Source: Bicyclus anynana (Eukaryota; Arthropoda; Insecta; Lepidoptera; Nymphalidae). Taken from it: DNA of 64,000 nt. Positions 1 to 8,284 of this stretch are shown here, in pieces. The stretch is from assembly GCF_947172395.1 (NCBI RefSeq), contig NC_069083.1, positions 7,534,501 to 7,598,500 of the forward strand. Reading direction: 5' to 3'. The position numbers were made by a program, and so were the translations under genes. Every line of letters begins with the position of its first letter. Position 1 is the stretch's first letter. Below the pieces are notes generated by a model, which was not told the origin of the DNA, ran no database searches, and saw nothing but the letters and a program-made list of their open reading frames with translations.

Positions 1-388
1 CCACTAATAAGTGAGACACCAGCCAAATAAATCAATTTTTCCATTTTCATATTATTCCAAGTAGGATTCATTATGGTAAGCAATTCAATAAATCGACGCA
101 GTAGATCTGAAAGTAACTAAAACGACCGAATTTATGAAAATATTTCGTTCTACCGTCATTGATTTGTCAATTTAAAAAATGATTGCTAAACATTACATAC
201 CAACCTATTTCAACTAAATAGACTACAACTACAACAACAACTTCCGTCTGTTTGTTCTGTCTATTCTTAGTAAAGGCTGGAACGATTTTAACACGGCTCG
301 CTGGCAGAGCTGATGTTAGAAGAAGTAACTTAACAACTTTATATTAAGATTTTCATACAGATGCAGGTATCTTGTAATACGAGTACCT
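1..388. other. AT-rich flank, no feature seen
   Basis: No open frame with coding character, no splice-bounded exon and no repeat end could be recognised here. Confidence 0.5.
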
Positions 389-717
389 ATACGATACGGC
401 CGTGACAGCCCAGTGGATATGACCTCTGCCTCCGATTTCGGAGGGTGTGGGTTCGAATCCGGTCCGGGGCATGCACCTCCAACTTTTCAGTTGTGTGCAT
501 TTTAAGAAATTAAATATCACGTGTCTCAATCGGTGAAGGAAAACATCGTGAGGAAACCTGCGCACCGGAGAATTTCATAATTCTCTGCGTGTGTGAAGTC
601 TGCCAATCCGCATTGGGCCAGCGTGGTGGACTATTGGCCTTATCCCTCTCATTCTTAGAGGAGACTCGAGCTCAGCAGTGAGCCGAATATGGGTTGATGA
701 CGACGATACGATACGGC
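389..717 (+). mobile_element. tRNA-derived SINE (family A) with 12-bp target site duplication
   Basis: The element body is 401-705. It opens with an A-box-like segment (GACAGCCCAGTGG) and a B-box (GGTTCGAATCC near 450), as in a tRNA-derived head, followed by a unique body and a short GAT/GAC tail. The 12-bp direct repeat ATACGATACGGC flanks it at 389-400 and 706-717, so this is a complete LINE-mobilised insertion. Other copies of the family lie near 1.8, 5.6, 29.6, 32.7, 43.2, 46.9, 54.1 and 59.9 kb. Confidence 0.9.
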
Positions 718-972
718 ATACCTTTTTAATGTTTATTAATAAAACCTTCACCATTTTAGAAATCTGATGAAAATAAATGGTAGGTGCTGTCGTATTTCAC
801 GTCAAATATCAATAAGTAGGTGTTATATTATATGACATTTTTAATTTGTTTTATAGTTTTGACATTCTTGTATTTTGTATTGTTTTGAAGTTTATACCTA
901 CTAGGCAACGTATTTCAATATTTCCAGCAATTCTTTTAGATAATTCTGTCGTCTTAACATGAGTTTAGCGTG
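718..972 (+). promoter_or_regulatory. Probable promoter and 5' UTR of gene 1, with a tiny uORF
   Basis: The stretch upstream of the first ATG of the seven-exon gene has no clear TATA box. An upstream ATG at 959 opens a four-codon uORF (M-S-L-A) whose TGA stop (971-973) shares its A with the main start codon (973-975) in the arrangement TGATG. That could permit termination-reinitiation. The transcription start cannot be placed from sequence. Confidence 0.4.
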
Positions 973-3900
973 ATGGCAGAACAACAATCTCGAAAAAAGC
1001 ACGATAGAGATGTACAACGATCAAAAATGAAATCAGCTGGTGAAAAGGTTACTGGCAAGGTTACTACTAAGCCAAAAAGCAAAAACGTGCTACCAAAAAC
1101 CTTACGTTACGATTTGGAAAACGCTCTGGTTGGGGTAAGTACCAGCGACGAAGAGTCCATACAGGCCGATTTCAGTTGGGTTACATTTTAAAAATCCATG
1201 CATATATATTATATATGTATGGATTTTTAAAATGTAACCCAACTGAAATCGCATATATTATGTGTGGATGTATAAGAAACCGGAGTTTGTATCAAGCGCT
1301 ATTTTCTTTGAACGGCTTACCTTCATCAAAATTTCATCCATCCTGGTAAGTACTTTAGCGATTAAGCTTTTTGTTACGATGCTACGTAGAATCGGTCAGA
1401 GGTACGGGTAGAAAATACCTTGTATCTCTTCCAAAGTACACGAGCTAAAACTAACTAACGCCTGTAAAATTACATTAGCAATGACGGAAGTTAATTGTTT
1501 GCAAATAATATATTGTTCGATTAGGAAGATATACTATTTTCACATGCCTTGGTAGAATATGGGTTTGTGTTAGTCAGGTCTTCCTCTTTCTGTCTTGAGC
1601 TTTTAGATCTGAAAGTTGAAAGCCCTTGAAGTGAACTGAAAGCAAAGTAGGTGCGGTAGGCTATTATAGAGTTATGTCTGTGGTGGCCTTAGGTAGCAAG
1701 GGTCTCAAGGGTCCAGACTCTCAACAATTCAAGTAGGTACTTCAGTACCTATACAGTGTCATCATTCATCGTCATTAACAACCTATATTCGTCTCACTGT
1801 TGAGCACGAGTCTCCTCTCAGAATGATTAGGGATTAAGCTTATAGTCCAGTCCACCACGCTGGCCCAATGCGGATTGGCAGACTTCCCATGCTCATAGAA
1901 TTAAGAAATTCCTCAGGTTACTATTAGATTAATCCCTGTCATTCTGAGAGGAGACTCGTGCTCAACAGTGAGCCGTATATGGTTTGTTGATGAATCTTTA
2001 CATTTCAGTTGTGCGATGTCTGGTTTGAGGATATCAAGCCTTATCTAGAACGCAACAACATCAAGGTGCATGTTCACGATGCTGGCAAAGGCGACGGCGA
2101 CGGCGAGCGCTGTGACGACGCGGCCGACTGCGACCATCTGCATCCAGGTAGATCTCATGTACGGGCCCCATATAGCTCTGACATCCGTTTTATTCGATGA
2201 CGTGGACCACAGAACAGACAACGCTAAAATTACGGCGTGGCCTGCGTACACCCGGATGTTCGGAACATCGCAAGCGATGTCCGTGGTTTATATAACTATA
2301 AACACTTGATTATAACGCAGTTATTTTTGAAATCTCAGACACCTACCTATTTTAATTTTCAACCAACGAAAACACGGAGAGAAGGTTATCATATCAATTC
2401 AACGCGTATATTTTTTTCATAAGTACACGATACGGGCTTGGCACCGACATCAAACTGTTTAGTAAGTAGGATATTCTAGCTTGGCAAGTTCGTTGATGAT
2501 ATGCAGGCATTGGGGGGCGAAGTTCTGCGCGGGTATGAAGTCGTGGGCGCGGGGCATCGCTATCCCCCTCCCGTCGCGCAGACCATCGGGAGTGTTACGA
2601 ACGAACTTGCCAAGCTATATAATGTTATTTTTTGCTTTTTAATTTCGTTTTTGAATCTTTTTTTTTTTTTTAAATTTTTGAATCTGTCGTATTTTTAAAA
2701 AATATTTTTATAATGTATTAACAATTATTTATGATCGGCAGCGTCGACAGCGTCTCGCTGCGAGCTGTGCCGGCTGCTACTCACCGCCGCCAACAGCATC
2801 GAGAGCGCAGTGTCGCAGGCAGCCAGTGCCTCCGTCGTCTCGCTCAAAGAAACGATCAACACGGGTAGGTTAACTTCGTTTTGAAGAAAGAAAGAAAGAA
2901 AAATGTTTATTTAAAAATTGTGCCATACACCACAATGCCTAATTAAGCAACTATTGTAGTGGCTGATGCTTCAATAACCTGGAAAATTGAAACTACTTGT
3001 AAAGTAGTCGAAGCATTTTCACTCTTTCACACGTATACAGAGACTTGGTCGCTAACTCTGGCACTCATAAAAAGGCTCAAAGTTACTAATCAGAAATAAG
3101 GAGATCCGCAGAAGAACCAAGGTCACTGACATAGCACAACGAGTCGTGAAGCTGAAGTGCCAATGGGCGGGGCACATAGTTCAAAGCGCTGATAAACATT
3201 GGGGTTTCAAGTTGGAATGGCGACCCCGCACCGGAAAGCGCAGTTGCAGGAAGCCTATGTAAGAGGACTACGTCCAGCAGTGAACGTCTATTAGCTGATG
3301 ATAATGACACACATACCTACAAACCTATAAAATGTACCTACTACGAATAACTGTTACTAATGTCTTAAACAACTTATGCTAGACTACAGCGAATACAGTC
3401 TGAGTCTGTCCCTACGTCGTATGTCAGTATTTCACAGCCCAACTTAGGATTCGATCCCAGGACCTCAAGATTCAAAGCCACATAGGCTAACCACTGAACC
3501 AACGAGATTTTTTTAACAACCCTCCAATCAGTCAGGAGAAACTGTGTTATTATTGGGTACGACAATAGACGAGCGGGCGGGGATCGAACCACTACCTCTC
3601 GGTGATGAGTCCGGCCCCTTGAGCTATTAAGCCTTTTTTTATTATTTACAAGTTAGCCCTTGACTACAATCTCACCTGATGGCAAGTGATGGTTTCTTTC
3701 TTTCAATCTAAGATGGAAGCAGGCTAACTTGTTAGGAGGAGGAGGATGAAAATCCACACCCCTTTCGGTTTCTAAATGACATCGTACCGGAACGCTAAAT
3801 CGCTTGACTGTACGTCTTTACCGATTGGGTGGTAACTAGCCACGGCTAAAGCCTCCCACCATCCAGACCTGGACCAATTAAGAAAACTTCAATTGGCTCA

Positions 3901-6247
3901 GCCGTGGATCGAACCCAAGACCCCCGTTTTGTAAATCCACCGCCTATACCACTGCGCCACGGAGGCCGTCAGATATATGAGGCTTAAATAAAGCAGTAAG
4001 AGTAGTTATCATCATTATGTTTTCAATCAATTTAATGTGTTTAGCGTAACAAGCTTACGTAGTAGGTCTAATGCGGTGTTTGATTTGCACAAACACCATG
4101 AAGAGATATCTCCTATTAGGTATAACAGTGCCAATCTTTGACCGGTTATAAAATTCAGGTATTTCATTTATTTCATTCTTATTCAAGCACTGGGCATCAT
4201 TGTTATACGAATATCTGGTTCATAACAAAAGAACTTCAATGTTACCGTTTTTTGAATATTGACGTAGCTAAGTAAATTACTATATAATTTTTAGACTCAG
4301 TGCCACAACTTTAACGAAGAAGTTAATTTAAGAAGTCTGAAAAGAAGGATTTGTAAGAAAAAACAACCAACGCAGACTTCCCACTCAAGGCTTCGTCAGA
4401 AAATGGAACCTCCTAAATCAGCATTAACGACAGTGAACAAATTGCATCATCGGAGTAACATGCTCGTAAATGGGCATACTTGGGTAAAGATTATTATCCT
4501 ACTAATATTGTCAACGCGAAAGTTTGTATGGATGTTTGTTACTCTTTAACGCCGCAACTACTGAACCGATTTTTCTGAAATTTGGAATGGAAATAGATTT
4601 TACTCTGGATTAACACATAGGTTACTTTCATCCCTGAAAAATCCATTGTTCCCAAGGGATTTGTGAAAAACTAAATTCCACGCGGACAAAGTCGCGGGCG
4701 TCCGCTTGTTATATTATAACATTATGTTGAACTTTAGTATGATTGGTTCAATGAAATGGCGGTGATCAGTTCATGACCAAATTAAGATGGTTAGGTTAGG
4801 TTCCTGCTCCTGCATATTTTTTCGGGGGTTATTTAATAATAGGCCCCCGAAATAATAGGCAGGTTTTTATAAAAGTGGGGTTTTATAAGTTTGAAGTGTC
4901 TGTCTGGGGCACCATAGCTCCCGAACGGATGAAGCGATTACAATTTAGTTTTTTTTTATTGAAGGTGACTTATATGCGTGTATCTTAGACATGTTTGATG
5001 AAAGTTGTGGGGGTGAAAATGGGGAAAAATAACAAAAGTCTGCAAATATACTCGAGTGGGGTATAGCCTTCCTCGATAAATGGAATATCTAACACTGAAA
5101 TAGTTTTTCAAATCGGACCAGTAGTTCCTGGATTAGCGTGTTTAATCAATTAAATAAACAAACATAGGTACTCTTCAGCTTTATAACATTAGTATAGATT
5201 AGGTAGTGTTGTTGGTATGTCAGCAGGGTACATTTTACTTGTAGATCGCTCTATCGAACAGTAAGCCACAACTGAAGGACGCGTCCACTCAGACTGAAGA
5301 TTTAGTGAAAGCCTCAGTACCTCCCATTCGGAGAAATAACACTCGATCTGGACACCAGATAAGAAAACAACCCTCAACATATGCATACTTACCTTTCATA
5401 AACAAGAGAAATATAGTAAATGATAATATTCAAGATACAGAGGTTCCTCCTTTATTTAAAAATGTAAATAATTTTCACATACCTACCTATTTACCGTAAT
5501 ATTAGTTTCATGATAGATATTGTTTTCATTTCACTTAATTCCGTCTGTTAGTTAACGCATGATATGAGTAGAGTAAAATATCTATAAATCCATCCTTACT
5601 CACCACATAGTAAATAGTGTGGGTTCGAATCCGGTCGGGGGCTTGCACCTCAAACTTTTCAGTTGTGTGCATTTTAAGAAATTAAATATCACGTGTCTCC
5701 AACGGTGAAGGAAAAACATCGTGAGGAAATCTGCATACCAGAGAATTTTCTTAATTTTCTGCGTGTGTGAAGTCTGCCGATCCGCATTGGTCTACGCTAC
5801 CCCTAAGCCACCTCCCTACCAATTATCAGCCAAATCGGTTCAGTAAATCTTGTCCTTTCATTTATATACCGCAGACGCTCTGCGTTTTCACCTGTGTAGT
5901 TTCCGATTTCGATTGTTTGTTTGTTTGCATTGAATATGCTCCGAAACTAACGATCCGATTTGAAAAATTCTTTCACTGTTGGGAAGATACACTATAGGTG
6001 CTATAGGCTATATTTTAACTACAAGGGTGATAAAGCGTAGTGTTTGCTAGTGTTTGAATAATATGTCAATTTTATTTTTCAGGACCTCATAGATATTATT
6101 GAACAAAAACACGAGGAAAGATTGAGAGAAAATAACAAGAGTCATAATAATACTGGCTATGCTTCAATGTTAAATCTTTTTTCAATTCATACGAGTAAAT
6201 CTGGAAAAAAAAATCCTGGGCCTAAGAAAGACAGTCCATGGAGATGA
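973..6247 (+). CDS. Uncharacterised 346-aa protein, seven exons, two TQT motifs
   Basis: Exons: 973-1134, 2009-2147, 2742-2864, 2960-3003, 4295-4483, 5245-5463 and 6083-6247 (stop TGA). All junctions are AG/GT and all phases agree (0, 1, 1, 0, 0, 0), giving 1041 nt in one frame. The start ATG at 973 has G at -3 and G at +4. I do not recognise the family. The N-terminus (residues 1-40) is Lys/Arg-rich and hydrophilic. Residues 46-74 hold a segment around LCDVWFEDIKPYLERNN that looks folded, followed by an Asp/Gly/Cys/His-rich linker and a probable helix around CELCRLLLTAANSIESAV (about 107-124). The C-terminal half is basic and low in hydrophobics. TQT at 182-184 and 234-236 resembles LC8 dynein light chain ligands. 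There is no signal peptide or TM segment, so a cytoplasmic or nuclear location is inferred. Exon 4 (44 nt) is the least certain exon. Exon 5 could instead end at 4465 in the same phase. Confidence 0.68.
1167..1251. repeat. 85-nt near-perfect hairpin in intron 1
   Basis: A 33-nt arm at 1167-1199 is exactly inverted at 1219-1251. The 19-nt loop is itself an AT-rich near-palindrome. The hairpin starts about 30 nt after the exon 1 donor (GTAAGT at 1135). It may be a small MITE or a young palindromic duplication. No protein reading is supported: the open frame running from exon 1 into it ends at 1191. Confidence 0.85.
1769..1992. mobile_element. Two SINE family A 3' fragments in opposite orientation
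   Basis: 1769-1920 is the 3' part of family A reversed (it contains the complement of the GAGGAGACTCG...GTGAGCCG tail block and of AATCCGCATTGGGCCAGCG). 1925-1992 is the same tail block in forward orientation, ending in TTGTTGATGA. The two tails therefore point away from each other inside intron 1, directly before the exon 2 acceptor at 2008. Confidence 0.75.
2477..2617. mobile_element. 141-bp MITE with 18-bp terminal inverted repeats
   Basis: TAGCTTGGCAAGTTCGTT at 2477-2494 is exactly inverted at 2600-2617. The interior is GC-rich, unlike the flanks. A related copy in reverse orientation lies near 35.51-35.63 kb and shares GTTCGTAACACTCCCGATGG. It sits in intron 2 of gene 1. The superfamily is not known. 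Confidence 0.75.
3090..3307 (+). mobile_element. RTE-type LINE 3' fragment
   Basis: It matches the C-terminal coding end of the RTE-like copy at 60.5 kb: the peptide RRTKVTDIAQRV is recognisable (ATCCGCAGAAGAACCAAGGT) and the copy ends near a TGATGATAATGA tail. It is internally deleted. It lies in intron 4 of gene 1. Confidence 0.7.
3420..3968 (-). mobile_element. Cluster of three tRNA-derived SINE fragments
   Basis: Three adjoining reversed pieces each show a B-box complement. 3420-3508 has GATTCGATCCC. 3512-3632 (family C) has GGATCGAACCAC. 3634-3968 (family B) has GATCGAACCC and the CCACGGAGG head complement, with its A-rich 3' end at the left. All lie on the minus strand inside intron 4 of gene 1. 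Confidence 0.7.
3969..4294. other. End of intron 4, nothing recognised
   Basis: AT-rich intron sequence ending in the acceptor TATATAATTTTTAG at 4294. Confidence 0.4.
4497..4708 (+). mobile_element. Non-autonomous Helitron-like element
   Basis: It begins TCCTACTAATATT and ends with a GC-rich hairpin (GCGGAC paired with GTCCGC) followed by CTTG. It sits between A (4496) and T (4709). TC start, subterminal 3' hairpin, CTRR-like end and A|T insertion site are the Helitron signature; here CTAG has mutated to CTTG. The same element recurs many times in this window. Confidence 0.7.
4860..5205 (-). mobile_element. Helitron-like remnants
   Basis: 5050-5205 matches the family block (AAATCGGACCAGTAGTTCCT) and the 5' end complement GCTTTATAACATTAGTATAG. 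The preceding piece (ACCATAGCTCCCGAACGGAT near 4911) looks like a second related repeat. It lies in intron 5 of gene 1, just before exon 6. Confidence 0.55.
5617..5792 (+). mobile_element. SINE family A fragment
   Basis: It starts at the B-box (GTGGGTTCGAATCC), runs through the conserved body and stops after CCGATCCGCATTGG. Head and tail are missing. It lies in intron 6 of gene 1. Confidence 0.8.
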
Positions 6248-6391
6248 AAGACAAAGATTGCCAGGGATGGGGAAAATGTGATTTTTCAAAAAGAAAATTG
6301 TCGTTGTTTTCTTAAATTACAGTTTACATGTTAGGATTATAAGGCCAGTGGATGAAACATAAATTATTCTAAGTGATGTTTAAAACCAACA

Positions 6392-6838
6392 TACAGTAAA
6401 AGCTCCATATTCACGCTTCCTTTATTCGCGTTTTCACTATTCGCGGATTAAAAAATTGCGACTCGATTCCTATATTCGCGGCTAAATATTTCGTTATTCG
6501 CGGATCTGACTGACGAAACTGACGTAAAAGCTGCAAATTTAAACTTTTAACATGCAAATACCTATTGCCGAAATTGCGAATGGATGGTTTAAGAATGCCA
6601 CAGCTTAAAATCACTCTGAAAAAAGAAGCTTTTAAAAACTGTCAAGCAAGAAAAAATTACAAAATACTTTAAACCATCGTCTAAGACTGGTTTTTTCATT
6701 ATATATTTGTTATATATTTTGTCATCCAAGAATGTATCCTTTATAATCCCATATAAAATACCATTCTATATTCACGTATTCTGTACTCGCGACACATTTA
6801 GAGAACGTATCCCCCGCGAATAATGAGCTTTTACTGTA
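6392..6838 (+). mobile_element. pogo/Tigger-like MITE with transposase tail remnant
   Basis: TACAGTAAAAGCTC at 6392-6405 is inverted at 6825-6838, with similarity continuing into a repeated ATTCGCG motif. The TA at each edge is consistent with TA target insertion. On the plus strand, 6615-6690 keeps a short peptide around VKQEKITKYFKPS that resembles the C-terminal tails of Tigger/pogo transposases. This suggests an internal-deletion derivative. It lies in or just past the 3' UTR of gene 1. Confidence 0.65.
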
Positions 6839-6914
6839 TTAGACAACTTTGTATCTCGAAGGTACCCAATTATTGTAATGTTTAGCAATTTGTTTAATTG
6901 GTAATTAGGTATAT

Positions 6915-6920
6915 AATAAA
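6915..6920 (+). terminator. Candidate poly(A) signal of gene 1
   Basis: AATAAA on the plus strand, about 670 nt after the stop codon and beyond the MITE. If used, the 3' UTR would contain the MITE. Confidence 0.3.
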
Positions 6921-7076
6921 TACAAATTAATATAGAAACATGGTCTTTTTAACCGATTTGACAAGTATGTTTTTATGTTTGTTACTTTATAAATTCGTCA
7001 TTTAATAACCAATTTTGAAAATTCTTTTTTTGTTTAAAAGAGTGTACTTCCAGATTGGTCCCATTTAATTTTCATT

Positions 7077-7077
<1 letters not shown>

Positions 7078-7112
<35 letters not shown>
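7078..7112. repeat. (TCA)n microsatellite
   Basis: About eleven tandem TCA units. It may be the reversed remnant of a (TGA)n LINE or SINE tail, but no element body was recognised next to it. The rest of 6921-7690 holds nothing else that I can name. Confidence 0.9.
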
Positions 7113-7689
7113 GGTTCAGTAGTTAAAAAAGCTGAAATGAGTGAACGAAATTGCTCATACTGTGGCGTTATCGGTCGTGTCAAAAAAAACAAAATAATGG
7201 CATAGCACCGCCTTCAAACCCATCAATAGAAAGGACATAGGTACGATGTTATTTTTTGCTTTATACCTAATGCATCTTTGAAGTCAGTTCAATTTATTTG
7301 TGAAAAAGGTTTTATTTATTGCCTAATAAAAAATATTTTATTTAATTTACATCGCATACAACGAAACATGTCGAATAAATAGAGTGGGTAGGTTGATGTT
7401 AGTAAAGTGGATAAGTAGGTGCTGCCTGTCTTTGTATGTGACGAGTATTTGTTAACTAAAACGTGAGAGCTTCATTGTTGTATTCTTTGCTACATGCATA
7501 ACAATGTCTAGACTATTAGCTTTCACGAAGATTAATATAGAACTTCTTTACGACGGGTAGAAAAACATTAAATAGATTTTTAAGTGTCGAACTATATCTG
7601 ACTCAATTATCGATAATATCTTGCAGGAAAAACAGAAGTTATTTCGTTATTTTTTGTGATTTGAGACAAGGAATAAGTAAAGTACTATA

Positions 7690-8284
7690 TTACTCGCACA
7701 CGACACTTTTATTGGTATACAACTTATCTCCTATTTTTCTATCTTACGACTCTTTACAAAATTACAACAGACATATCGACTATAATTATAAGGGCAGTAC
7801 AGTGAGTGTTTCCACACGAACAAAATAATTTACAAAAAAGCAGTCAAACATATACATCACACGTATTAAATAACTAAGGGCGGTTTCAGACTAACGTTTT
7901 ATTCGCGCGTATGAGATCGTTTTTGGAAGCGCATGTAGACGCGTATAGGCGCGCCTTTTGGCACACGCTCGTTTAATAGGAGCGTTGATGTGCTTCTAAG
8001 GTCGTATGTGTTATGATGGTACTGACACGACACCACCGGTTCGAGAAATATGCCCGTTTGCGCGAGTCGGGTTTTTTGAAGAGCGTATGCTGAAACGACC
8101 ATATACGCGCAAAAAAATACGCTAGTCTGTAATCACCCTAAATAAATAAGTCACACGAGCTTCGATCGCGGCCGCGACAGCCGACGTCGCCCGCGCCGCC
8201 CGGCCGGGGCCGACGCACGCGCGCTCTTTGGATCCGAAAACAGTTTATGAATGTCCACGCGACACATTCGCGAACTCGCTGTCG
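7690..8284 (-). other. Probable 3' UTR of the ZP gene
   Basis: It follows the stop codon at 8285 on the minus strand. The first 120 nt are very GC-rich (8160-8225). A TTTATT at 7708-7713 reads AATAAA on the minus strand and would end the transcript near 7690. A second AATAAA (7903-7898) lies inside the MITE. Confidence 0.4.
7877..8139. mobile_element. 263-bp TIR MITE in the ZP 3' UTR
   Basis: The left end (AGGGCGGTTTCAGACTAACG) and the inverted right end (AGGGTGATTACAGACTAGCG on the complement) agree over about 30 bp with a few mismatches. The interior has many GCGC motifs and no protein. A hAT-like origin is possible but unproven because no clear 8-bp target duplication was found. Confidence 0.65.
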
